Assembly: GCF_026210795.1 (NCBI RefSeq)
Contig: NC_089433.1
Coordinates: forward strand, 2,195,001 to 2,259,000
Source: Rhizophagus irregularis
Taxonomy: Eukaryota > Glomeromycota > Glomeromycetes > Glomerales > Glomeraceae
Reading direction: 5' to 3'
DNA length: 64,000 nt
Notes under the pieces: generated by a model
What the model was told of the DNA's origin: nothing
Seen by the model: the letters and a program-made list of their open reading frames with translations, nothing else
Database searches by the model: none
Shown: one piece after another, positions 23,962-35,980 of the stretch
Layout: the number at the start of each line of letters is the position of its first letter
How positions within the stretch are numbered: the first letter of the stretch is position 1
Position numbers and translations under genes: made by a program

Positions 23962-26898
23962 CTTTATTATTAGCGTAAATGCGTCAAAAATAAATAAATA
24001 AATATTTGAAAGTTTTTATATACTAAATTTGAATAAATGTGTATTTTTTTTTTTTGATATTTAATGAAAAAAAAATTAGAGAGAAAGAAAGTGAGAGAGG
24101 ATAAATTCTGTATGAATCAGATAATAAATCAAAAAGGTGAAATAAACTTCAGATTTTTTGTAAAACATTTGATGAACTTTAATCTTTTTTTTATGGCTTA
24201 TTGTGGCTAGTTAAACTAAATACTAGCCACTGTAACTGTGAGAAAAATGGGTTACTAATTAAACCGGAAAAATCTCGTTTTTTAATTAGTTAATATTCGC
24301 ACATAATGTTGCACGAGTACAATGAATTCAATTACGCACCAAAAAGCCATGAAAAGAACAAAGAAAAGCATTAAGGTACTGACTAGCTAAATCAGAGAAT
24401 TTTTAGATGATCTATACACGGATAAAATCAACATGCATGTACTGCAAAAAAAATTAGCCATTAATTTGCACTACGAATTATTAACTTTTTACATCATTTT
24501 AGGTTATCCCCATATTTAGAGAAAGCACCGAAACATCCCTTCAAAGATTAAGATATACTAACTATTTCCTTAGAAAATTGATCACATATCGGTCATTTAT
24601 CGGAGTTTTTATAGGGGGTGAGTTTTTTGCCCAATTTAAAAAAAAGTTAGTCAAAATACATAAATGTCACAATGTCACAATATCCGATACAAAAATCTTT
24701 ACAAGAATTATTTTAAAATTAAATGTTGATCATAGCTAATTAGATAGGTATTTTGTATGTTATCAGCCACTCAACCATACACAATGTGACGATGTAGATC
24801 AATAATAACACAAACCAAAACGTATTATGATGTAATAAACTTTTGCGGATGAAATCTATAAAACGTCCGATATAAAAGTAAATAGTCAAATAGTAACAAA
24901 CATGTTATCAATATATTGTTGTGCGATGCATCTTGGTTATTTTTAAATATGAATAACTCTTTAAAATTTTATGCTAATTTGAAAAGTAAAATCTATGTAA
25001 AATAGTGTGAGCCAGCCAATAAAATCACTTTAATCTAAGAAATCAATCAAATAAAGGTTAGAACAGATGCGCCGCTGCGCACCATATGATTATGCAATTA
25101 AAAATGAGAGCAGTCATAATATCACAGTTTCTGGCATTCTTATTTTGATACATTTTTGGTATAAGTTATTACATAAATAGTAAAACGGCTTGAACTTTCT
25201 CAAATGCATAAATAATCTTTAATAAATGTTTCAGTTCTTTCATTAATTTATCATTAAAAAGAGACTATAAAAATATTAGTACAACTTTAATAATATTATT
25301 TTTCTATAATGCAAATTTATTAAATTTATTCCCTTTTAAAAAAAACATATATGAAAATAGCATATAATATGGTGGGAAAATTCCAAATTTTTTATTTTTC
25401 TCTCGGTAAAATAAATAACTCTAATAACGGAAGAAAAGCGGGGAACTGGGGTAATGATTCAAAGACTGGATAAAGTAAAAAATTTTTCACATCATTATTA
25501 AAAGTGTTGAACTCTGCGAAACTAGTCATAACAAACAAACATTGTTTATTTATATAATAAATATCAAAATTTCTATTGTTCAATTCGAGTCATTGTTGAA
25601 ATAAATGAGGGACAAATTTTTGTACGACACAAACAAATGATTTGGTGCAATTTAGGAAACATAATCATCAAGAAAAAAAAATCTGTCTGCTATTGGATAA
25701 AGTTTATACAATTAATCATCATTTGTATCATTTTGAATCTTAAAGTATTAGCAGAAATTTTCTTTCACGGACTGTTCGCTAGTATTTTCTTAGCAATTTC
25801 AACCCATCTAAATTTATTCTCTTTTCAGCTATTTATTTTGTTTGATGAAATGGGAAAGAATAAGTTATTTACGATCGATGATCAAAGTAAGGATTAGAAT
25901 GAATCTGTTTTGAGTTCTCGTTTCATTGAAATGTTTTTCGATTTTTATTAATTGAAACTATTTTCATAACACCAAATTTAAATATTTATAAATTAATATA
26001 TATTTATTTATTTATATATACGTGTATTTACATATAATGGCGCCAAACTTTATCATTAAAGATTTAAAGTTCATTAACTTAACGGAGTCGTATATTTATT
26101 TTGCAGTCATATTGTTTGTTTGATCATCAAAATATAAAAATATCCATGTAAATAAATCATTAGCAAACTTTGCAATACTTTGAAAAAAAAAAAACATTTA
26201 ATAATTAATCAAAATATTGTCGATCAACGCCAATACCCAAAATTGGGTGGTTGATTGATTGGTTGAATATTTTATGCACAAATCATAATAGAACTATTGT
26301 AATAAAATTGAAAGTGAAAGAGATTAAGTTTATATATATAAATTACGTTTTTAGACTCCTTAAAATCCTTACCAAATTAAATTAAATTAAATAAATTTAA
26401 ACTTTAGGAACAATAAAATGAAATCAATGCTTTGTATATCCAATTTTATCAGTTTCTTTCCGACGATAAATTACTCTTTTTGATCCGGTAAAAACAATTG
26501 ATAATAGATCTCTATTTTGATGTTCGGGCTCGGCTTTTTTTATCCAGTTAAATATTTGTTATTTCAATTGTTCTTTTAGATGCAAGACAACAGTACTTAT
26601 GATTCAAAGTATTTGTAAATTTTATATTTTAGAACAATGTAATTATGCAGACTCTAATTTACTATGGGCTGTAAATATTATAAATACAGTACTAAGTTCT
26701 TCACAAGATACAATTCGTTCATATCAGTCGATAGAATGAAATTTAAATAATAGTTCCTCCTCTCGCTTCTTCTTTTTTCCCTGATTCTTAAAAAACAAAA
26801 TAGATAAATAAATAAATTGGTCTTTTCGCCAATTTAACTTGATAGCTGGCTATACATATTTTACTTTGTTTTCGAATCATCGTTCTTGAATATTAAGG
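23962..26898. other. AT-rich spacer between genes G and H
   Basis: Open frames at 25392-25583 (minus) and 25637-25897 (plus) have no recognisable domain and no splice partners, so I do not call genes. Confidence 0.4.
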
Positions 26899-28108
26899 AT
26901 GTCTAACCCTAATAATCCGAATAATCCTAATAATCCTAATAATCCGAATATTCCTAATAATCCGAATATTCCTAATAATCCGAATATTCCTAATAATCCT
27001 AATAATCCGAATCCATTATGGTGGACAGATGATGTAATAATAATTTGTTATGTCTCGGAATATTGTTTTAGCTCGCCAACATACAGTCGGCTCTCGATAT
27101 AACGAACCCTCCGGTTTTCACCTCAGTTCGTTATAAGGTTATAGCGAAGAATTTTAAAGAATTTAATTGGTTGATTCATTATAATGAGTATTTGATTGGT
27201 TAGATGTCGCATGTTCGGAAAAATTCGTTTCGACAGTTCGTTATATCGAGAGCCGACTGTAAATTGTTATGATATGATTCACTAAATAATACGTAGTATA
27301 AATTGAATTCTGATTTATGTCAATAGATCACGTAACCGTGAAATTTTGTTAGCGATGTCAGTGAAGACGATATATTTTCTTTTCTTATTCATTATTATTC
27401 TCAAATTTTTAGGAAATCGAACGATTGAATAATGCCGTGTTCATACTTGGTCCTCGTAATTGGAATAATATTGCTCGCCAAGTTAGGACCCGTACCTCGG
27501 TGGAATGTCAAACTATGTATGTTTCGCCCCAATTTGAGTACTATTTGCTTATTATAATAATATTATATTTCGTTAATATTTTAACTGTATATACAACTAA
27601 TGAAGATGGAGACGATTAACATATTATAATTGTAAGTGATATATATTCCTTTAATATGTTACCTCTCATTTATGATTCACTTCATACGAGTTATAGTTTA
27701 ATTGATCTTCCATTTCATTTTAAATATATCAGCAATGAATCTTAATCGTCCTGCAACTTTAAACCTTGGCATGTCTCAAAGATTTGCAGGTAAATAAATT
27801 ATCATTTATTGTATTTTAGACTACATTAAATATAATATTTAACAACAATATTCTTTATTAACAGTCAATTATCGTAATATGGCGTAAGATTTTTTTAAAA
27901 AAAAATACATACATTCATTTATTCGTTTCAATTTAATTTAACAATATAATTATTTTATAGTCAAAACGGTCAAAGCGAAGGTCAAAATTCTATCAGCTTA
28001 ACAGCAATACTTACAAATCCAATACAACAAAACACTAGAATGTCAATAAATTATATTTTGACTCATGATCGTGATATGAGGATGACAATTTATTATATAA
28101 CTATATAA
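26899..28108 (+). CDS. Myb/SANT-like protein H with Pro-Asn repeats (6 exons, 162 aa)
   Basis: Exons 26899-27033, 27413-27516, 27606-27631, 27733-27789, 27865-27883 and 27961-28108 join in frame to 162 codons and a TAA. Residues 3-38 are a low-complexity run of Pro-Asn-Asn and Pro-Asn-Ile triplets encoded by a 9/18-bp minisatellite. Then LWWTDD precedes the phase-0 intron. Exon 2 gives IERLNNAVFILGPRNWNNIA and RTRTSVECQT; exon 3 is the 26-nt microexon. The tail carries TRMSINYILTHD and DRDMRMTIYYI, close to gene D. Intron 1 is unusually long (379 nt) because it holds a pogo-like MITE. Repeat number in exon 1 is likely to vary between strains (inference). Confidence 0.84.
27084..27259. mobile_element. 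pogo/Tigger-like MITE in intron 1 of gene H
   Basis: A 176-bp element with near-perfect 24-bp terminal inverted repeats beginning CAGTCGGCTCTCGATATAAC, flanked by TA on both sides (27082-27083 and 27260-27261). A TA target duplication and CAGT ends fit the Tc1/mariner-pogo superfamily. No coding capacity. Confidence 0.88.
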
Positions 28109-28344
28109 TATCTTAACTTTCGGTGTTCGCCATCGGGATGGCATATAATCATACCACATTTTTTTCTTTTCGATTTTATTGAAGCGTATACGTTGCGTTA
28201 CCGACATTTATTAGCGTAATTTTTTTACATTAAGAGAGTGAGTTTTATAGCGTATAAATTTTTATAGAATATGATGATAAGATTTTAGATTCATTTTTTA
28301 CTTTATATTTTTGTTTAAGAAAAATGTTTTATGGTGATTTTATA

Positions 28345-28990
28345 GATTTATAGATTATATAGTTTTATAGATTTCGTTTTTTTTTCTATGATACTTACAT
28401 TTTTATGGTGGCTTTTTTTTATGTTATAAGTTCATATAGATTTGTAGATTATATAGAACTATAGATTTCATTTTTTTTTTTTTTTCCTATGATATTTATG
28501 ATCAAGAGAATGATTTATATTAGTTTTTTATGTCAGATTTATAGATTAATAAGAGTATATATGTAGATTTCTTTTTTTTTTTATTATGATACTTACATTT
28601 TTATGGTGGCTTTTTTATGTATATATTTAGAATTATAGATTTCATTTTTTTTTTTTTTGCTATGATATTTATGAAGAGAATGATTTATATTAGTTTTTTG
28701 TCAGACTTATAGATTAATAAGAGTATATATGTAGATTTCATTTTTTTTATTATGATACTTACATTTTTATGGTGGCTTTTTTATGTATATATTTAGAATT
28801 ATAGATTTCATTTTTTTTTTTTTTTGCTATGATATTTATGAAGAGAATGATTTATATTAGTTTTTTGTCAGACTTATAGATTAATAAGAGTATATATGTA
28901 GATTTCATTTTTTTTTATTATGATACTTACATTTTTATGGTGGCTTTTTATGTTATATATTTAGAATTATAGATTTAATTTTTTTTTATT
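28345..28990. repeat. Tandem repeat of about 167-198 bp, four copies
   Basis: The block GATACTTACATTTTTATGGT starts at about 28390, 28588, 28754 and 28921. Each is preceded by a TAGATTTC poly-T tract and a TATGATATTTATGA...AGAGAATGATTTATATTAG block. It lies just 3' of gene H. Confidence 0.8.
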
Positions 28991-28999
28991 TACTATAAA

Positions 29000-29598
29000 A
29001 TTTTTATAAGATATGGAAATAAAATTTATTAAGTTTGAGAGTATTTATTACTGAAAAAGAATACCAAATATTATGATAACTCTTCTTAGATAAATTATAA
29101 TTAATATTGTGAAATGTAATGAAATATTTCTTTCAAAATATTAATTAAAGAATTAGCTGTATAATTTCGGCTTGAGATATTATTATTAAATGGAACTGGA
29201 ACTGAGATTAATGAATTTAAATTAAAATTATACAAAGTAGGAAAAAGTAAAACACACCTAGCAATATAATTTAAATTCATTACATGAATTAGAAGTAGGA
29301 ATTGATAAATAAGAGAAAAGCATTTGAACCAATTAATGAATTGAAAATTGGATATTATTATAATGAACTAAAAAAATGCATTTAAATTCTAAAAAGTAGA
29401 TGATAATAGTTACTTATATTAAGTATAGAAATACAAAATTTTCATGTTTAGGTGTTCTTATAAGCTTAAAAAGATTCTTTCTGTTAAAATAGCAGACGTT
29501 ATAATTTTTTAAATTTTACCAGCAATGTTTATAGATTACCTTTTTCTGAAGATGCAATAATTTTTTCAATACCATCTTGTCAACGATGAAGACAAATA
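29000..29598. other. AT-rich spacer, probable LSM7 3' flank
   Basis: No gene seen. The part nearest 29598 is likely the LSM7 3' UTR. Confidence 0.4.
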
Positions 29599-30269
29599 TT
29601 ATTCTTCTTTGACATCGTTATTATTATCATCGGCTTGTACTGAATCATCTTTCAAGAATGGGTTAGAAATTTCTTTCATTCCTTCAGCTGGTGAAATAAG
29701 AATCACAGTCGTCCCACGACAGACGAGTAATCCAAGTGATCTAGTTTCATTTAAAAGATGCCAGTCCTCGCGATCTAAAAAAGAAACTTGATAATTTTAA
29801 ATAAGAAATCGACTAATTACAACAATATAATAATACCTCTAAGTCGTTCATCCACATTATCAAGTACAAGGTTAAACAAGGCGTCGAATCCTCTTAAAAT
29901 ACCCATTGCTATTTCTCGAGATCAAATTCGTAAAAAAAATAAATATAACACAAAGTCACAAATATACGCGGATTAAAGAAATACACGTATTCCACTACAA
30001 ATTTAATTAAAACGAATCATATTTTAACAATATTTTGAATTTTTACCTTCACGACCACCATGAAATTTAACTAAAACTTTTTCTCCAAGATACTTATTAA
30101 GATCAAGAATTCCTCCTTTTTTCGTATATTTTTTAGTGGAATGATTATTTTTAGGTTTCTTCATAGGCAAATTATCCCGATTATTTCCTTTTAAATTTTT
30201 ATTACATTCATTTTTTTTATCACAAGAATTATTTGATACTTCGCGCGAATTTTTAGTTTCTGTATACAT
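29599..30269 (-). CDS. LSM7: U6 snRNA-associated Sm-like protein LSm7
   Basis: Minus-strand exons 30269-30047, 29908-29837 and 29774-29599 join in frame to 156 aa. LSm7 is a subunit of the nuclear LSm2-8 ring that binds the U6 snRNA 3' end and of the cytoplasmic LSm1-7 ring that promotes decapping. The Sm1 motif reads ILDLNKYLGEKVLVKFHGGR, then the loop residues MGILRGFDALFNLVLDN, and the Sm2 motif LGLLVCRGTTVILISP (about residues 54-140). Metazoan and yeast LSm7 are about 100-115 aa; the first 50 residues here are a Lys/Asn-rich extension. The C-terminal tail is acidic (DDNNNDVKEE). It is divergent from the ribosomal gene at 30643, with 373 bp between the start codons. Confidence 0.93.
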
Positions 30270-30642
30270 ATCGTGTGACCTTATAAAAACGAGAAATACT
30301 TCTAATTAATTAAATATATGAATTCAAGATTTTTATTATAATTACCTTTCTAGATAAATTTTTATTTTTTTTTAAAAAAAAAAAATTTAATTGGCTTCTA
30401 TGACATTACGTAAAATTCAATTTAATTATTTTAATTATCCGCATTTTTGACTTATTATATTGTTCCCCTGAAATGGTATAAATTCATGTCAAATAATTAA
30501 TGTTCGGTCATGAGATGCAAGTTTAAAAAAGTTTAAATTTATAACTAATTCGGAGATCATCGCTAAGCCACCCATCTTGATTAAATCTTTTTTTTTTTTT
30601 TTTTAAACTCTTTCTTCACGAATGTTTTAATGCTTTCAAAAA
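30270..30642. promoter_or_regulatory. Shared divergent promoter region
   Basis: The 373 bp between the LSM7 and mS42-like start codons must hold both promoters and 5' UTRs. Poly-A (30371-30383) and poly-T (30588-30604) tracts are present. I see no specific factor site. Confidence 0.5.
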
Positions 30643-31995
30643 ATGGTTTTTTTTCGAATTAATATTATATCAAAAAATTTTTTAAAAACAACTTTTCCTT
30701 CAATAATTTATAAAAAAAATTTTCATACATTAATTTTAAGTAAAAATTCTCAATTATTACAAATAAACCGAACAAGACCAAGAAAAAAATTATTATTACA
30801 ACATTATGAGAACAAATCATTCATTCGTAATACACATTATTTAAATCCACTCCCTTTTCCTATTGAAGAAGGTTTAGAACCTTTATTTAGTCCCGTAACT
30901 TTACATGAATTATATGAATATCAAGGATCTCTTATTGAAGATTTAAATAATCTTACAGGTTTGAATTTAAAATTCTGATTAGAAAAAAAAAAAAATATTT
31001 ATAATTAATTATATTAATTGAGAAAAGAAAACTTTTTTTTTAGATCAAACGGAATTTATGGATAATACCATTTTTGAACTAATCGACAAAACTGCTCAAG
31101 TACCAGAAAATGCTCTAATATTTAATCATGCTTCTCAAATATGGAATAATGATTTTTTTTTTCAATCTTTGGTAAGGTTGAATTATTTTTTTTTTTTACT
31201 TTTGAAATTTGAAATGATTGAATGATTAATATAATTTTATTTAATTAATTTATGATTGATATATTTTTATCTATGTAGACAAAAAAAAATTCCAGTAAAG
31301 AAGTTGATATTATGGATTTAAATGAAAGGATTAAAAAGGATTTTGGAGCTATCGATAATTTTAAGGAACATGTAAAGTATACATTTATTTATATATTTTT
31401 CGAAGTTTTTAAATTTATACTCACTGATATATAGTTTAAAAATATGGCGTTAGGTATATTTGGTTCAGGATGGACATGGTAAGAAAATATTATATATTAA
31501 TTGGAGGTTTTATGAAAATTTTTTACTTATATATTATTTAACATCTCATTAGGCTTGTAGAAACGGAATTTCATATTCTTCGTGTAGTAAACACTTATAA
31601 TGCAGGTAATATAATATTCTCTAAAATCAACAAAAAACAAAAACAAATTTAATTATTATAATATTATAGGGACTACTCTTGATGTCACGAGAACTCAAGA
31701 AAAAGATCCAAATAATCATCCGATGCCATATAATTCACCATTTTTAACTTCATCAAAGAATAATGTATTAGATGTTGGTGCAAATAAACCATCTCCACCA
31801 CCATTTATAAAATTGGCTTTACAACCTTCACATAAAAGTAGATTTAATCCTTTGTTATGCCTTAATATGTGGGAACATGCTTATATTAAAGATTTTGGTA
31901 TTAGAGGTAAAGAAGATTACATTGATGGGTTTTGGGATTGTATTAATTGGGAAGTAGTACAACGAAGGATTATACAACGTAATAGTTTTATGTAA
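30643..31995 (+). CDS. Mitochondrial ribosomal small-subunit protein, Fe/Mn-SOD fold (mS42/mS43 type)
   Basis: Exons 30643-30958, 31044-31171, 31279-31371, 31435-31478, 31553-31605 and 31670-31995 join to 319 aa. The N-terminus is basic, hydroxylated and Phe/Ile-rich (MVFFRINIISKNFLKTTFPS), fitting a mitochondrial presequence. The rest matches the Fe/Mn superoxide dismutase fold used by yeast Rsm26/Mrp1-type ribosomal proteins: FNHASQIWNNDFFFQSL, LGIFGSGWTWLV, LCLNMWEHAYIKDFGIRGKE and YIDGFWDCINWEVVQRR. The metal ligand Asp of the SOD motif D-x-W-E-H is Asn here and the first ligand His region (HELYEYQGSLIEDLNN) is altered. It is therefore a structural homologue rather than an active dismutase. 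The choice between mS42 and mS43 is not settled. Confidence 0.88.
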
Positions 31996-34016
31996 ATTCG
32001 TTGTTGGTTAATGGGGTTTAAAGTTAAAAGTTGGGATATGGGATGATTAAAAAAAATTTGAGGCTGATATAAAATGAATTAATTCATTATTAAAAATCAA
32101 GTCTGAAATTTTTTTTTATTTTATGAACTATGGATTGATAATAAGCTTATTTCAGAATTATGAATTCGCGTTTGAAATCTATCATCTGGTCTACTTAAGT
32201 ATTCATAAATAAAAAAAAATTTAATCAAATACTTCTTCACGATTATACATATTTACACCTAATATCAGACTATTCACTCTACCTCAACCCCTATACAAAT
32301 ATTCCTCTCTCAAATCCAACTTGATCACGAATCAAATTGATGTATCCGTTCTATATCTGCTTGTTATCGTCATTTTACCTATAAAGAGATTATCAATAAT
32401 CTCATCTCAGAACATCCAAGGAAACAAATCAAATATTCCGTATATATTATTTATTCAGCCCGTGACAAACCGGTTATAAGCTCGAATTTGAGATGGTTGA
32501 TGAAACATATATCGACGCTGGGAAAATCTACGAAATTATTTAAAAAGATGAGATTTTTTGTTAAAAAATCACGTGATCGCAATTTAAATTTTTAAACAAC
32601 TGTATTTAAAAATAATACAATTCATAATTTTACAAAACTAAAAAAAAAAACTGATCAATTTAAAATTATATAATTATATTATTATTATTATTTTATTATT
32701 TTATAATATTTTATTTGAATTTTTATAGTAATATTATACTTAAAATTAAATATATAATTATTTTTCATAAGAAACCTTACTTTTCACCTCTAGGTAAGAT
32801 TTTTTTAACCAATAGTACAGTTAAAGCTTGTTATAGTAAACCCTTAGTTTCAGCCATTTTAATTATATTAGTAGATTTTAAATTATTTTTCTAAATTTCT
32901 TAAAGCTTAATAAAAGTATTATTTCTAATTTTTCATTCTCTTTTGTATTATTATTTTCAGAATTTGAAATTATTATATCTATAATTTTTTTATCTAATAA
33001 TAACTGTATTTTATTGGCATTTTATAATATAATCTTTCATTGTTATTATATTTAAGATTGCTTATCTAAACCTTTTCAAGATTTTATTATAGTTTCAGTA
33101 AAGTTTTGGCAGTTTTGGCATTTATAATAGGTTTTGTTAAATTTCACTTTTCTTTAAAGTTTCACCAACTTATCAATATAGTTTTGGCAAAATTTTGCTA
33201 TTTTGGCATTTTGCCAATTTGCCAAATCCTCTAGTTTTTTCAGCAATTTTAAATATATTTAATGATTTTATATAATATTTATTATAATAAATATAAAAGT
33301 TCACCATATATAATATTAAAATTTTACTAGTAAATTTACTATAATAAGCAAATTTTAATATAAAATAAACTGGAAAATAAAAAAAGTTTATTGTAAGTCA
33401 AATTTACTATAATAAGCTTTACTTATAATAAATTTTTACTATATATAATTATATATAATATTAATTTTAATCAATAAAAATGCTTAATTTTAATATATAA
33501 AATTTTACTTAATCTACCATCTCTAAAATATCAACTGATATATATTACAACTCTTAAATATTAAATTTTTTTTTTAAAAAAAAAAATTGCCAAATATAAT
33601 AAACTTATATAAATTATTATTATTATTTTTTTCTCTAGTAATACCAATATATAATTAAGATAATCTTAAATTTATTTTAATTACTAAATAAATATATAAA
33701 ATTAAATTAATAATATTAGTATAATATTAAGTAATATCAAAGAAAATTAAAATAATTTTATATATTATAATAAAATCAATTTTTTCTAAAATTTTAAATG
33801 TTTAAATAAATATATTTAAAAAATTAATTTTTTATAAAATCTAAAAAGTTTATTTTAATAATAATTGCAATAATAATTGCTAAAATTTTAAACAAAAAAA
33901 ACTCATATTATATTAAATATTTTATAATCTATATATATTTTTATGTTTAAGTAAAATAATCCAATTCAGATTATTTAGTAAATTTTTAAAAAATCACCTA
34001 TAAAAAAAAAAGAAAA
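31996..34016. other. Long AT-rich intergenic stretch
   Basis: No gene. Around 33090-33240 there are repeated TTTTGGCA / TTTGCCAA words, possibly an old foldback remnant. Confidence 0.4.
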
Positions 34017-34220
34017 TAACTGGAGGGGAAATTCCCTCCCCCTAATATTTAATAGAGTTAGGGGTTAAGATTAGGGTTTAGGGTAGGATTAGGTTGGGTT
34101 AGGTTTATTTATCACAACGTATCACACCCCACGGTCTTCATTTAATCTGGTGATACAAATTTTTATTAAAAATTATATTCGTCACCCTTATTCGTCACGG
34201 GAGGAATTTCCTTCCGGTTA
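34017..34220. mobile_element. MITE-like element with telomere-like interior
   Basis: Imperfect 23-bp terminal inverted repeats: the left starts TAACTGGAGGGGAAATTCCC, and the right, reverse-complemented, starts TAACCGGAAGGAAATTCCTC. The interior (34060-34110) is rich in TTAGGG-like words (AGATTAGGGTTTAGGGTAGG). No ORF. Superfamily not assigned. Confidence 0.65.
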
Positions 34221-35239
34221 AAATTAGAAATTCAAAAAAAAAATTAATAAAGAAAAAAAATGGAATATATCAACAAAACTAATTTCAATTATTTCAATTA
34301 GCAAAACCAACCGAAAATAATATAAATAAAAAAGTATTCACATTAATAAAATTGGCTATAATAATACTAATATGCATTTTAATAAAATTAGAAAATTATT
34401 TTTATATTATTTACATTCTGAGAAACTGATTTAACCTTTACCGGAAAATATTTATTTGGCAACTATCGGTTAATTATATCAGTAAATCCGTTCATCAATA
34501 ATAAATAATAAATAATGTCGGTATTATGATCAGCAATCCCTCCCGAAATTTCTGTATCACTTGAAAAAAAATTAAAAAAAATTTTAAATATGAACAATTA
34601 AATTTTTATAGTACATTCTAGATGCTTTCTCGTCATTTTGTCCTGCTTTTGTTAGATTGAACCTACCATTTGAAGTTTCTTCTTTTTTCTGACGAAAAAG
34701 AATCAATTTTTGAGCCTTTAAAAAACATTTACTTGTCAACTTTTAAAAATTTTACTTGACGAAAAAAAAACCAAGGAACAAAGGGTTAATGAAATTCCGC
34801 CTACACTAATACGTGAGAGGTTACTAACATTTACTATTAGCCATTTAAGCTTAGATTATCCCTATTTTGTATTATCAATTGAAATTAAATTCATATAAAT
34901 AATTAGAGTACCATTTATTTAACAATTTAACATGAAACAGATCTTCATATTACATCAGAATTATTATCAGATTATTTATATCAGATTACTATATAGAAAT
35001 CTGATAAAACAAATGTGGAACGGTCAGATAAGAATGTTATCAGATTATTGTGTAATCATCAATTATTAGTAATTCCATTTTTTTATGTGGCTAACTAAAA
35101 AAGAAATATATAAATAACTTCTTTACCTTTGTTGTGAAAAAAAATCTCATTTTTTTTCCGTTTTTTTTTTCTTCAAAATTTTTTTTTCTATTCCACCAAA
35201 ACTTATTCTTTTCCTTCTAAGTAAATAAAATTATAAAAC
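34221..35239. other. AT-rich region upstream of ISU1
   Basis: No gene seen. The last 100 bp is pyrimidine-rich and is the likely ISU1 promoter and 5' UTR. A pair of TCAGATTA-containing repeats lies at about 34970-35045. Confidence 0.4.
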
Positions 35240-35980
35240 ATGTTGCGTTCAATCTTAGCACGAAACTTTGGTTTGATATCTCAAACTACAACTCGTGCAA
35301 GCACTCGTCCTATAGCATTTAATCTTTCACGTTCATACCATGAAAAGGTTAGTTTGTTTAAAACGGTTTATTTAAATTATCAGTAATTATGTACTTGATT
35401 TTGCCAAAATTTTATTTTTTCCTCTCATTATAATTAGAATATTTAATTAATAAAGAAAATTAATTCATAATTCCTTGTAGGTTATTGATCATTATGAACG
35501 TCCTCGTAATGTTGGATCATTACCAAGAACAGATTCCGATGTAGGAACTGGACTAGTTGGTGCACCAGCATGTGGTGATGTTATGAAACTTCAAATTCGA
35601 GTTGATGAACGAACTAATAAAATTGTAGACGTTAAATTTAAGACGTTTGGATGTGGTTCCGCGATTGCTTCTTCAAGTTATATGACAGAACGTGTACGAG
35701 GGATGTCTTTAGACGAAGCCTCAAAAATTAAAAACACTGAAATTGCAAAAGAGTTGAGCCTACCACCTGTCAAACTTCATTGTTCAAGTAAGTCTTAACA
35801 TTGTTAATTCAACTTTACTTAATATATTAATTTTAACAATTATTTTGGTTTATATTTTTAGTGCTCGCAGAAGATGCTATTAAATCTGCTATTAAAGATT
35901 ATAAGAGTAAACGTAGTGCATTATCAGCGCCAAATGTCAATAATATTAGTCAACAATCTTCAACACAGGCTACTGCATAA
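35240..35980 (+). CDS. ISU1: Mitochondrial iron-sulfur cluster scaffold protein (IscU/Isu1)
   Basis: Exons 35240-35347, 35481-35787 and 35862-35980 join to 177 aa. Isu1 is the scaffold on which the Nfs1 desulfurase complex builds [2Fe-2S] clusters in the mitochondrial matrix, before transfer by the Hsp70/J-protein chaperones. The first 36 residues are an Arg/Ser-rich presequence (ARNFGLISQTTTRASTRP). The three ligand cysteines are present: Cys67 (GAPACGD), Cys94 (TFGCGSA) and Cys137 (KLHCS), with the conserved Asp69 next to the first. LPPVK (130-134), the mitochondrial Hsp70 recognition motif, is intact. The C-terminus has a Gln/Ser-rich extension. It is convergent with the phospholipase C gene. 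Confidence 0.97.

Noticed and set aside
34060-34110. A true telomere or chromosome end
   Set aside because: The tract is short, degenerate, internal to a MITE-like element and followed by intact genes on both sides.
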